From Piper betle (taxonomy: Eukaryota; Streptophyta; Magnoliopsida; Piperales; Piperaceae): DNA of 64,000 nucleotides. Within the stretch, counting starts at the first letter, position 1. The number at the start of each line of letters is the position of its first letter. Location: positions 1-64,000 of the forward strand of contig JAURVB010009619.1 of the NCBI GenBank assembly GCA_033002965.1. The letters run 5' to 3'. The notes under the pieces were generated by a model. It made no database searches. It was not told where the DNA came from and saw only the letters and a list, made by a program, of their open reading frames with translations. Of the stretch, positions 26,783 through 38,717 are shown in pieces. The position numbers and the translations under genes were made by a program.

Positions 26783-27538
26783 TATATTTATAAAAATCGG
26801 AATCGGAATTGGCCTAAATCGGATAGGAATCGGTCCAATTGAATTTGTCTGAATCGGTCGTATATAATAATTTGACAACTCATAACATAAATATATAAAA
26901 ATTAAATATTAATGTTATTTTGATATTATTATATGTATTATATTTTATAATATTTTATAATATTTTTTGAATTATTTAAAATTAATTATTATTTCTAATC
27001 CGAGTTAGACACAAGTCAAATTTTAATTACGAAAATGCCACCACAGGTATTTCTTTCCCTTTTGCCTATTTTCTCCCGCATCCACCTTCCTTCCTTGTCG
27101 TCGCAGCCGCAACCGGTCCTGCCCCGCTTCCCGCCTCGCCCTACGCCCCGCCTCCCCCAACCAGCCACACCCTGTCCCTCCCTGCCGCCGCCACCCCACC
27201 CCGCCTCCCCCAGCCGGCCGAGCCCTGTGCCCCCCCCCCCCTGCACCCCCAACCCCGCCCCTTCAGATCTCCCCCTACCCCCCACCCAGCCCCCCGTCGT
27301 CCAGTCGCCACCCCGTGCCCCCCATCCAGCCCCACCCCACCCTGCTGTTGCCGCTCGCCGTCTATCGCCACCGTCCAGAATCGGTCGATTTGGGCCGTTT
27401 CTAGAATCGGCTCGAATCAGCCAATTCATGGACCAATTCGAGAGGAAACCGATTCAGATAGTTTTTTGAATCGGTTTCCTACTAATCCGAGTGGAATTAA
27501 CCAATTCTGATTCGAAATCAGCAATTTTCACAACACTG
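26783..27538 (-). mobile_element. GC-cored non-autonomous element, copy 1 (756 bp)
   Basis: Bounded by near-identical 8-bp direct repeats GTTTAAAT (26775-26782) and GTTTAAAC (27539-27546). Read on the minus strand it starts CAGTGTTGTGAAAATTG and ends at TATA. From its CAGTGTT end it has an 'aatcgg'-rich subterminal zone, a GC-rich core (27060-27400, very C-rich on +), then an AT-rich zone with 'aattatttaaaattaatta'. A second 'ggaatcggaattgg' near the TATA end matches the subterminal zone at the other end, giving imperfect inverted ends. The same architecture recurs inverted at 37491-38217. The 8-bp duplication points to a hAT-like origin. Open frames in the core come from GC-rich low-complexity sequence. 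Confidence 0.65.
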
Positions 27539-27546
27539 GTTTAAAC

Positions 27547-29240
27547 ATCCATCTGAAAAATGGTCCAGCAAGCTCTTCGCGTATATTAACTGATCCTTGT
27601 AGTAAAACCTTTTAGGCATGTTGTTGCCATGTGGGCTCTAACTGTAGTTAATGCCCTTGTACATAGTCGTATTGACTAAGCACTGCAAAAGTGTTAGAAC
27701 TTCCCACTTAATTACAAAAATATTCTAGTTCCGATGCATCTATTCTTAAATATTAATTGTTAATGTTACTGTTCTTCGTACTTGGGCCATATGCTCCAAA
27801 GCCAAATGGTTAACTCTCACTATTGGACATGGACATATTTTGAAGTCGGTCGTCTACCTAAAAATTTTCCCTCTTTCTTGTACTATGTAAATGCTAGCTA
27901 GCTGTACTTCTGGGAAGTTTTAATGCAGTATATGGCATAATCTTCTGGAAAATAAATTGGAATGGCATATGACAAGATCATCGCCTGAAAAGAAGTTCAA
28001 AAAGTACATGTAAGTCATTGCATTCATAACTCATCGGTGATGTTAATATTAGCTTCATGCCACATAAATAAAAGATTCTGAATCCTATGCGCATATATAT
28101 CATTTATTTTTTATTATTGCTACCCAACACCATATGATAAGAAAGGGAAAGGTGAAGCAGTTAGTTTGAGCAATTAAAAGAAGAATTTGGTTTATATGAA
28201 GAAAATATAAAATTAATAAAGAAAAACTATAAGTGGTCAAATTTACCACAATTTAGTATATGATTAATGCATTTGGTGTACACTTTTGCCACAAGTAGTA
28301 TATATCAAAAGTGATTAAGATTTAATGCATTTTGTGCACAAAATAATAATTATCGCCTCCAATTCATGGTCTTCTATATCACAAAATATCATATTTTTTA
28401 AGAAAGAAAAAAGCTTGAAAAAAGAACACAGGGGACCACTTGGAGAAAATAAGATTAGTTTGTAAACAAAAGAAATATATTGAATCTACACTAATTTTAA
28501 CATAGAATATATTGAATATGTATAATACTTTTTTTAATGTCAATCAAACTGCCCTTATAAGTTTGTTCGATGCATGATTTCTTTGGGACTTTGAGAGCAG
28601 CAAATACTTAAAAGTTTCGCTAGCTGCAGTTGAAGCATGGCAGATGTCAAAATTGTACACATTTTTTTATGTAAACAAAAATATTTATTAAATATAATTA
28701 AAATAATATGGATTAAGAAAACACTACAACTAGAAAATGACAAATTTTGAGTGAAAAACATAGATTTTCAAGTGTGCTTTTGGCGAGCAAGAAATGATTT
28801 ATTCATGGAAAATGAAATTATTACACTTGTAGTTAGTATGATTTAAAAGTTGACAGTCTATACTTCAATTGATTTGGTTCCCAAATTCCATTGAAAAATT
28901 AATCATTTAATATTGGGTTGATAGTGCAAGATGCCGATGAAATGTTGTATATGTATATATACTTCATCATGTGAAAAAAAAAAGAAAGAAAATTTTTGTC
29001 AAAAACGTTGTAACATATATATATGGGATGAGGCCATGAGGGAGGGAAGTAAAAAAGAACTTTTATATAAGGGGAAAGCGATGTTGCATCTCCAACGAAC
29101 AGAAGGGCAAGATAAAAAAATAAAAACTATGTGCATGTTACTAGGGATGTGGTGCGATGGTTTGATCTTTACCACGGCTTCAACCATCCCACTCGTGTAG
29201 TCAGGCAGTCATGATTTCAGGACCACTTCACAATTACCCT
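27547..29240. other. intergenic, no gene recognised
   Basis: AT-rich with many short A/T runs. I find no gene or bounded repeat. A CACTA-like word at 28723 is discussed under rejected items. Confidence 0.45.
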
Positions 29241-29247
29241 GCCACAG

Positions 29248-29370
29248 ATATAAAGAAGCCAAGCGCTATAAAGAACCAACACCAACTGGCAGTACCTGAG
29301 AGAGAGGGGAGGAAGGAGAAGAGTAAGAAGAATAGATAGAGGGGGAGAGGGAGAGAGAGAGGAGGCCAAA
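29248..29370 (+). promoter_or_regulatory. candidate promoter of the zinc-finger gene
   Basis: Two TATA-like words, ATATAAAG (29248-29255) and CTATAAAG (29266-29273), are followed by a GA-rich stretch (about 29295-29365) typical of plant leaders. They lie about 510 bp before the ATG at 29782, which would imply a long leader. Inference only. Confidence 0.3.
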
Positions 29371-29781
29371 GAGTGCGACGGGAGAGATGGATGCAGATCC
29401 ACCAATCGATTTCCTCACATCACTCCATTTCCATCTCTTCCTCGTGGTGCTCTTACTTGCTTGCCGGTCATGAACAACATTAGTGGCAACATTAGTCGTA
29501 CTCGAACAGTGATATCTCTTTCCAAGCCTCATCACCTTTGAGTAGCTTGTTTTTGTCAGACAGTTACACTCCCATATGGATTGTCCAGTGCCCATGCATC
29601 AAAACCTTACCATGTAGGACCCTTTTCCTGACTCTTCTCCCTCGCAGAAACACAGTACTACCCCCACCCAATTCATCTCTTAATTTAACTCATCTCCCTG
29701 GGCACCATATCAAGTTCGACCCCTCTAGCTAGCTTCTCCATCCTCATCTTAGCCTGTGTGCTGCTCTTCCACCATACATAC

Positions 29782-30566
29782 ATGGAAAAGACAGAGAAGG
29801 ATACTACTCAAGACTACATTAACGTAGACTCCTTCTCCCAGCTCCCTTTTATTCGACCTGCACCACCAAGGGAGAGGCACATCCGCCTCTTTGGGGTGGA
29901 GTTCGACCAAAAGGAGACCGCCGACTCCGCCGACGGCCGCGCCAAAGACGAGGATGAGGACGCCAAGGACGTCGGCCCCGGCTCCGCCTCTGCCGGCGGG
30001 GAGGAGAGCAGCAGGAAGTTCGAGTGCCACTACTGTTGCCGCAACTTCCCCACCTCCCAAGCCCTCGGCGGCCATCAGAACGCCCACAAGCGCGAGCGTC
30101 AACACGCCAAGCGCACCCACCTCAAGCTGCCCTCGCCTGCGCCGGCCACCCGCCGCCCTTCTCCGATCCTTCCACCACCCACTTCTTCGTCAATTACCAC
30201 TCCCCCACCTCCTTCCGAGCCGGCGCTCGCTACGACGCGTCTGCTCACTACCAGCCTTGGGCCGCCGCCTCAGGAGGACCGCCGTACATTGGAGGCGGCG
30301 CCGGCTCCGGGTCGCTCTCACAGCCCATCAACGGCAACCCTCTCCGCGGTCTGTGGAGAATCCCGGTCGTCCACCAGTCCCACCCGGCTTACCACCATGC
30401 CAGGGATGTCCGAGTTTCGTCGGCCTCGTCGGTGCTGCCACTATTTTCCGGTGGAGAAGAGCCCAAAACGGAGGCGGCCAACGGCGGCGCTGGCAGTCGG
30501 AATGGGTACGAGTCGAATGTGATGACGTCAGTGCATGAACACGTGAGTTTGGACTTGCATCTGTAA
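29782..30566 (+). pseudogene. single C2H2 (QALGGH) zinc-finger regulator, GIS/ZFP5-8-like, frameshifted
   Basis: Plant C1-type zinc-finger transcription factor of the kind that includes GIS and ZFP5/6/8. From ATG 29782 the frame gives an N-terminal RLFGVEF motif, then one finger: Cys82, Cys85, His98, His102 with exact C-x2-C-x12-H-x3-H spacing and QALGGH at 93-98, followed by [12 protein letters not shown]. Just after HAKRTHL (30121-30124) the family-like sequence moves to the frame one base back, which continues with [15 protein letters not shown], a Gly/Ser-rich region and the EAR-like end VSLDLHL, stop at 30566. The original frame instead runs to 30522 in Pro/Ser-rich sequence with no family motif. 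A one-base loss in a CCTC(C)AAG context explains this. It may be a real null allele or a consensus error. The finger is intact; the repressor tail would be lost. Confidence 0.75.
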
Positions 30567-30569
30567 TTC

Positions 30570-33500
30570 ACAGGTGGAGCTAGACCTTGCATAAAACTAC
30601 TGCATTATTATTATTCTTATATATCAATTTCAGAGTTTTTTCCCCGTTTCTCTCCTTCTTGAATTGATTCTTCTTTCGTTTCTCTCCACTGCTTCTTTAA
30701 TTTGTTGATTGGGGAAGGAGAGGAGATCAATGTTTTATTATATGATGATACTTTTTTATAAATTTGCTAACCTAAGATTAGTTGGTATTCTGAATTAATT
30801 ATTTAAATGATATCTATGTACGTAGATACTGTGAACTGGCTCAATTCACACATCTTGTACATTGCAGAACTATATATAAAAATACGGCCAATATGGAGAA
30901 GGAATGCCTTAATTCTACTTATGGGTATGAATATTTTTATTTTTTCGGGTTTTGCCATGCATGTTTTTAAATTCAGAGAAAGTCTGCAGCATCAGCTAGT
31001 TCAAAATTTTGGTTTTTATGCATCTAATTCCCTGTCGTGCTGATTTAATTTGCCCTTTATTTCTTTTACAAAGCTCAAGCCTGATCAACAATTAAAATCA
31101 TGACCATTAAGTATTTATGTATGTTTTTTTCCAACATAATATTTATGATGTTCACTACCATATGCATAGATCGGCTATATTGATTGAAAACACTCAGTAG
31201 GAGATAGTTATGTTCAACTGAAAAATATTGTTTACTTTTCATGATTAGTGTCGGTTATATATGTTCCTTCGTTCTAGAACTTTATGATGTTCTTACTTTT
31301 TTGTTTTTGAAGTTTTGCTCTGGAAAGCCACAAGATTCAGCTAGTTTTTTTGGAAATAATTATCTAAGGCAGTAAGCAACTTCCTCAGTATATCAATTCA
31401 TAGACCGATTGATAAAATCTACCTCCTCAAATTGATCATGTACATTAATGAATCAATCCAATTGATCAAAGATGTATGGAATTTGAAAAATGTTTTAAGG
31501 TTTCTGAAGTTTTGCTTGTTTTGTTTTGTTTTTTTTTAAGAGAAGTTTTACTTGTTGATTGTTACCTTGTCAGATAGTTGCCTAGCCAGAGAATCATAAT
31601 ATGTTTCCTAAATTCCTAATATATGCATTTCGATCAGTAGTGCTTATTCATTGAACCGTCTCCTATATATGTATTATCATTTAAATTCGGTCTGGATATA
31701 TCTAGCTAGGCTCGATCGAATCAAAGCACTTTTGGCGTTGAGTTGATCAGGCCAACGGTACTTGAGGCGAAAAGTTTCTGCATACATATTATGCTTCGAG
31801 AAAACTAAAAGAGTTTCTGCATATAGAATTAGAATGGGCATCTTAAAAGCATACATGATAGCCAAATCCCATTTAAAATACCGTGAGCAGGTTTACTTAC
31901 CTTTCCTATAGTATGAATATTTATGTACATTACTTGACAACATCACTTGCTATGTTTTTCTAAATAATTAGTTCTATGCAGTAATGCATGCTAAATGAGT
32001 CACCCGCCTTGTTGTGCAGTGTGTTAATTTCATGAGATGAGCAAAATTAAATTTGTCTTATAAGGAAGCATGCATTAAACCTATAAGAACTTGCCATGAA
32101 TTAGTTTCTTTCTGTAAGTTTAAGATGGTTTAGAGGAATACACTAGCTGCTCATGGGCAAACTAATTATAATATTGTAAGAGTTCATAATTCATGAATGA
32201 TATTCAAGAAAGGAGCTAGCTAGGGATTCCCATATTTATTACATTTGGATTATGAAGTTCAATTTGATTTTAGCATTTAAAATTTTATATACTCAGCTCG
32301 TGTTAATCATGATCAGCACATTTTTTTTATTAACAGAAATGAAGCCCATGTATACTAGGAATTACCTAGGGTTATGATATATTGATTAACACGGACTGAT
32401 ACACATGCCAATCAATAGCAGAGATGGATCTACAAAAGGCAGCTTTGAGATAGAAACTAAACATATGACAATGCATTCATTGGTACTGATCAGAGAAACT
32501 TTTCAGTGTACAAGTGAAAAAAGGTTAAAAGCCAATGCAAAGAGCCAGCATCATCCTGTAGGGGGACACTTGACAGATGAGTAGGAAGAGAGCACGTTCC
32601 ATGAAGCTTATACAATATAACAGATCACAGTATTGTCATGCACAACCTTAATCATGTACTTAAATAATGCAATATTTAAGACCATGCGAAATGGCGCCAA
32701 TATGCAGAGAATGTAATTAATTAATTAAGCTCATCTGGCACGGATATAATTTATTTATTGACGATCTGAGACAAAAGAATATTAATGTTGAGGGATCGAA
32801 TTAAAATATCAATTAAGATCACATTGTTTTCATGACTATTATATATCATATGAGATAATTAATCAAGCAATGCTGGAGGAAGGTTTCCTTCATCAATGAA
32901 CACATGAAGAACAACAAACCTTTATTTGTCAGATATTGTCTTCATTTCCTGCACATTTATAATAGGCGCTAGCTAGTGTCATATATTAGCTTGTACCCGC
33001 GAAATGTATACAATGTAGTATGCATAAGGCATCTGCCTTAGTTATTCAATGCTTTAGTACTTCACAATAAATGCAGCTCGATTTCTAGCTACTTGATCAT
33101 GAATGTTTGCTATGTCTGATTATATTCATGATTGAGGTCCCAAGGAAGCTATCTACTTGAACAATTACTTGCGCAGTATTGCCCTATGTTTCCAAAGGGA
33201 CTTTAACTTTCTGTTAAACTAATAAGAACACTTTTATCATATGTTTGAGCATAATTAATTAGAAGTTGAAATAGTGAAGTAACCAACTATTTAAATGACC
33301 CAGTATATAATATATGTAATTACTAAATAATTAGAACCAAAGAGTTTGTGTTTCAGCGCGCTTAAGGAGCTGGCCTATGTCAAATCAATTCTTACCTACT
33401 AATTGTTCTAATAGAGCAGTTGCACCACTTGCATATGGATGGGAGTCAATAAAAAAAAATTTCTCCGTGTTTTTCTCCCATGTATTCTTCACGCCATACT

Positions 33501-36500
33501 TCACTGTGAAAAAAAATTTCTTTCTCTATATAAATTTTAAGACGTGGGGAAAAAATAATAGAGTAGAGAAAAATTTCTTCACAGTTTTTAGCCAGGAAAA
33601 AATTTGAAAACTAATACATGCATATCTTTAAATTTTTTATACATCAAATAAATTTAGAGTTTTTTTCCACTACAAAATTGGCGCGGAGATGACGTCTCCA
33701 AGCTAGTCATTTCCACGTTATTTTTTCTAAGTGTGGATAAAAATATTTTTTAGTAAGTGTTACAAAATAATTGATAGAAATTCTTTTCAAGGAAGTCTAT
33801 CTACGAAGAAATTTTGTTTTAAAATCTTATGGACCTAGAAAAACTTTATCTTAAAATATTATAGGTGGTGCGTACTCAATGGTCTATTTAGTTTATGATT
33901 TATGAACTTGTGTACGTACGCGAAGGATCATAAGACACTCATACTTCCACTTATATTTTGTAAATGAATAAATTTGAAATTTTTGAAAATATAATACTAG
34001 TAAAGAAAAAATATAAATTTTTAATAATGATGACTATTTTTTGACCTTAATTGAATAAAGAAAAACCTATATATGTACCATTAACTTTACACTAGGTGCT
34101 AGTAGGTTTATAGTTCAAAATTCAAAACTTAGATTTGACTCGAAGCCTGCTCATAATTATTTATATTAAAATTTTAATTATGTAAATAAATAGTTATATA
34201 TAATTAATATATATTGGTATTTTAACACTTGAAATTGATAAATATATAATTTATATTATTTAAATATATGGACTTAGTTAATTTAAAAGAAAGATAATAC
34301 ATTTTAATAATTTTTATAATTTGACTAGGAGGACAATTGTAAAATTAGTGAGAATAGAATCATCAACATAGCTTGACTTGGCAAACTATGGAGTATGGTC
34401 GAGCTCAGAGATTTTTCAGAGTAAAAAAGAAATTTTAAAATTATAAGCAAGTTTTGATGAGAAAATAATAATTGGTGAGGCTTTAAACTAATTGAGTTGA
34501 TTCAAGATTTATTTTGTCATGTTCAACTCGTCGTCAAACTTTTGTCAAAAGAAGAAGATGGGAGAACTTGTTGTCAAACTACTTAACTAAGGTTAATAAA
34601 TAATTATATTATTATGTGTCCGTGATATTTCTTAAATTGGCCAGGTGCATTCAATACTTATTAGGTTAAGATGTAGTACACAAGTAGAGATGTGCAGATG
34701 ATCTTGAATTTCAATTAATTATTTTTTTAAGTGACTCAAGCCAATTAATTGCACTTAGAAAATAAGTCGTTACAGATAGTGCTAGAGTCGGTTTAAGACG
34801 GTATTAGATAGTAAGTTAGATTAGATTGGGCACTAGTTAGGTCTGAAAATATAATTTTGATGATTATTTTATATAGCGGGTAGATTTTAATATCCCTAAA
34901 TTAATTAGTTTCATATTTAATATTTATAGAATAAGATATCGGTACGTGCATATGATTTTCAGGTTCATATAATTAAGTACTTATAAAAATAACTTAAGCT
35001 TATTAATTTCCACTTGGATAGAGTCAAACTAGAACAACTTAAAAATTTGTTGGAACTATTCAAAATTGATTTATTTTTCATTCATATAGTTCCAAGTCGA
35101 ACGGAATTGAGCCCTTGGGTAGCAAATAACTAGCTTGACAAAGTTCAAACACACATTTTATACCAAAAATTTTCAATCCAAGGAAAAAAATGATATGCAT
35201 TTTTAAAACTATACAAGATCTAATTAAATGGTAGATTTATAATTAAAATATTAAATAGATAATTGGAATTGAGAAAAAATTTTATAGACATCAATTACAT
35301 TGAACTAGAGCTATAAACTTGAGTTTCAATCATGAGTTTTGAGCTAAGTCGGGCCAAATCATTTTTGTTAAGTTTTGTCCATAGATCATGAAGCTGCCAA
35401 TATTTTCAAGCCGAGTATTTATTCCATTCCTAAAACAACACACACAAGTTCAAGAAGTAAGCTAGGTTAGTTTAATTATATTCCTAATGTTCAATAAGAG
35501 ACTGTCCTATAATTTAATGTCATAATGATTTAAAAGTGAGTATAACACCTTGATTATATTCATTCTACCTAAATCTTAATTATATGATTTAGACCAGGTA
35601 AGGCGATTAAATCACTTTTGTATGAGATATGAACTCTTCCCGTGGCTACTTATAGTTAGAAAAAAAAAGGACAGAAAATAAATTAATGGGATATTGTACT
35701 TCAATAGTTCACGAATTACGTCAAAGCTTGGTCAGATTTGGCTTGATCCAAGATGCCAAAATTTTGGGTCATCGAATGCCCTTTGTTTGCCGTCGTCGAC
35801 CTGCAAAATTTTACGTTGGCAATGACAGTACTATATACAACCACACCTCACAGCCAAAAACAATAAGCGTACAAATGGTGGACGTACCTAAAAAAATCGG
35901 AGCAATATGTATATAGGGCAGGCGAGCATTAACATCAATTCTGGATCACATTTTGCTTTGTTATTTTGAGTTTTTACAGGCATTTTGATTTATCCTCTGT
36001 TCCCTTTCCCAGAGGAAGAACTTAAAACCGTAGAAGCTGCAAGAGTAGCTGGCCGACAGGTTTTGATCCTTTGTACAATTGAGATATACAACATAGATTG
36101 GCGTATTCGGTGTTGTCTAATTGAGACATATCAAATCTCATGAGTAAATGCCGTCCATGCCACCCAACGACTTGAAGTGCGTACAACAGTGCGTTTGTAT
36201 CCATGTGTATGTAATGTGTCGGTAACTGGCCTGGCTTTTACAGAAGCCGTCCATTAAGAGGTATCAGAGAAGCTGCTGAAAACCATGTATTGCACCTCCA
36301 TCAAACTCATCTGCAAGTTGATTTACTTCTCTGCTCCTGGTCCGCCTTTCAGAGCTAGGATATTAAATAGGCGATCGATGAATGACCGTGATATGGCACT
36401 CTCATCTCTTTAAGTTTACCTTCAAAGATGTGTTTACACGTCGTAGCCCCAAAGCTGCCTATTATGATAATATTGAAGACGAAATACATTTCAACTACAG

Positions 36501-37482
36501 ATTGAAGCTTTTTGGATAAGCTAAATGCGTATTGTCTCAAATACCGTAAATCGACAACTCTGAAAGCAGATATGTAAAAAGCTTACCTTCAAGCGCATTC
36601 AATGTCACTGAATGCTAATCAGATATTGGCCCCCCAATAATTGAAAGGTTCCGTCTTCGCCCGGCTCAATGTCCCTGCTGCATTAGCCCAACAGCGTGAG
36701 GAATTCAGGTGATACATCATGTTGGGGTTGTTGGCTTTGCAAAAATTATTTACTCTACTTTTATTGGCAACAATGAAATATTTGCTACTTTTTTATTTAT
36801 TTATTTTTTGACAAGGCTTCAATTATTTGCTCATACTTGTGTTTGAAAATTATGGAGCAACCAGTCACATCTGCACCAATTTAAGTTCCATCTGTCCAAC
36901 CTAATACAATCCACAGTTTCCTTGTTTCTCTGACCTGTGCTCTCAACTTCTTCTGATAAAAAAAATTATTGTCTGATAATCTGTCAAATAAAAAATAATC
37001 TGATCAAAATTTGGGTTGCGATGGCTTTGAAGTATTGCCATTACGAATGGGAAACAATCAAACATGTGATGTGAAATGTTTTGCAAATTCATTTTTACTT
37101 ATTAGTAGGGATAAGGTGATGGCGATGACAATTGAATGAATTCAAATAGCTGAAAAAGCTGGTTTTTCTTTGATAAAATGGTAGATACGCAGATTAGTGA
37201 AGAGACTTAATTCTACATTTTTTTGTAAAAGCTCCAATTTTCCGTTACCCTTGTAATTACAGATGCATCAATTACTTTATCTCGATTAGAGATGGATTCA
37301 TTGGTCTCAACATAAATGGCACAACCAAACTTTGTGATTGATCAATCGTCCAAATTGTACTTCTCCCCTACACACTCGGTATTCACCAATCGGATGCTCG
37401 CCTCGGCAACACGAAAACATTAAGTGGGCTCAAAACTTTTTTTGTGGACAAGTGGGCTCAATTTATGCCGTTTGTGAACAAA
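30570..37482. other. large intergenic region, no gene recognised
   Basis: About 6.9 kb of AT-rich DNA. Frames at 30807-31043, 33377-33607 and 35686-35916 (+) lack recognisable motifs. I find no bounded element. A CACTA-like terminus word at 33669 has no partner. The first few hundred bases after 30566 should hold the 3' UTR of the zinc-finger gene. Confidence 0.45.
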
Positions 37483-37490
37483 AATAACAC

Positions 37491-38217
37491 CAGTGTTAGC
37501 AAAATTGGCCAGCCCATTTAAATCAGATTAGAAGGTTTCCGATCCTAAAAATTGGGTAAATCGCCGATTCAAACGAGTTAAGCCGATTTCAACCGAGTCG
37601 AGCCAATTTCGACAAAGTCGTGCCAATTTTGACCGAGTCGTGCCAATTTCAACCGGAGGCAAGGTGCGCGGGGGACGATCAGGGTCGATGGGGGAAGGGG
37701 GTGACCGGGTGAGGCAAAGGGCGCAAGGGGGGGGGCGGGGGCGGGCCGGCATGGGGAGGCCGGGCAGGGTGGGGTGGCAGTGGTGGCGAGGTGCATAGGG
37801 ACCGTCGGGGCTGACTAGGGAAAGGGGTGGCAGGGCGGGACAGGGGGCACAAGGGGGATGGGTAGGGCCGGTTGGGCGGCAACGAAACGGCAACCCAAGG
37901 TGGTGGTGATGAGGTGCGTGGGGAATGGTATGAGCCGACCGGGGAAGGGTGTGGTCGAGCAGGGCAAAGGGCGAGCAAGGCTCGACTATGACTCGAATAA
38001 AAAATAATAATTAATTTTAAATAATTTAAAAAACATCTAAAAAAATATAAAAAATATTATAAAATAAAATATATATAATAATATTAAAATTATATTAATA
38101 ATTAATTTTTATATATTTATATTATTAATTATTAAATTATTATATTTAATCGACCGATTTAATTCAATGTAATAACTCCTTTAAAAACTAATTCCGATTC
38201 CAATTTTTCGGACTATA
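37491..38217 (+). mobile_element. GC-cored non-autonomous element, copy 2 (727 bp, inverted relative to copy 1)
   Basis: Starts CAGTGTTAGCAAAATTGG and ends CTATA, flanked by near-identical 8-bp repeats AATAACAC (37483-37490) and AATAAAAC (38218-38225). The order of parts matches copy 1 in the opposite orientation: 'accgagtcg' words, a very G-rich core (37650-37980), an AT-rich zone with 'taattaattttaaataattta', then 'attccgattccaattttt'. No protein is encoded; C-rich frames on the other strand are low complexity. Confidence 0.65.
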
Positions 38218-38617
38218 AATAAAACTGCTACAAACTATAAAGGATCAACAGCATAGACCCAAAAATTATTGCTATACAATTCTGATACATTCAAAAAACC
38301 AAGCAGAGAAAGGAAAACTCAAAATGCGGAAACATTACAAAAGTATAATGCAAATAACTCAGGTACATAAATACCAGTAAGAGTTCCCACCATTTGATTT
38401 CAACGAAACTAAACGGCAATGCACCTGCTCAACAAAGTTGCAGAGAATCTGATTACACGGTAGTACATCAATCCTAACACCACAGTCCAGTACATGAAGA
38501 TCCAACTTTTTTATTTTCCAAGCACATGATTATCAACTTCAGACGAACAATACAAATCAGGAATCCTGCACATGCAAGATTATTTTTTTACAGCATATTA
38601 CATAATTAAGTTTTTAA

Positions 38618-38638
38618 AAGCCAAGGATGAATTGCCCA
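38618..38638 (-). promoter_or_regulatory. miR169 target site in NF-YA 3' UTR
   Basis: The plus strand here reads nearly as mature miR169: AGCCAAGGATGA at its core and TTGCC near its end. The minus-strand transcript is therefore complementary to miR169 at positions 2-13 and 15-19, with mismatches at 1, 14, 20 and 21. It lies about 80 nt after the stop codon. Cleavage of NF-YA mRNAs by miR169 through 3' UTR sites is established in plants. That it is functional here is inference. Confidence 0.8.
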
Positions 38639-38717
38639 TGAAACACCCACTACTATAGAACGACAAGTAGTTGGAGTTCCACCAATCCAAAATACATGAT
38701 GGTTCTCCTTCCACTGC

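Noticed and set aside
27016..27469. Pro-rich frame of 144 residues and Gly-rich frame on the other strand
   Set aside because: They coincide with the GC core of the bounded element copy 1. The equivalent core of copy 2 (37528-37978) gives unrelated low-complexity frames.
28723..28760. CACTACAACTAGAAAA, resembling a CACTA transposon end
   Set aside because: No matching inverted end or 3-bp duplication found nearby. Short A-rich matches are common in this AT-rich DNA.
33669..33720. CACTACAAAATTGGC, another CACTA-like word
   Set aside because: No partner terminus or duplication visible within the region I could scan.
35686..35916. 76-residue plus-strand frame
   Set aside because: Starts with ATG but shows no family motif and lies in a large AT-rich gene-free stretch; chance frames of this size are expected.
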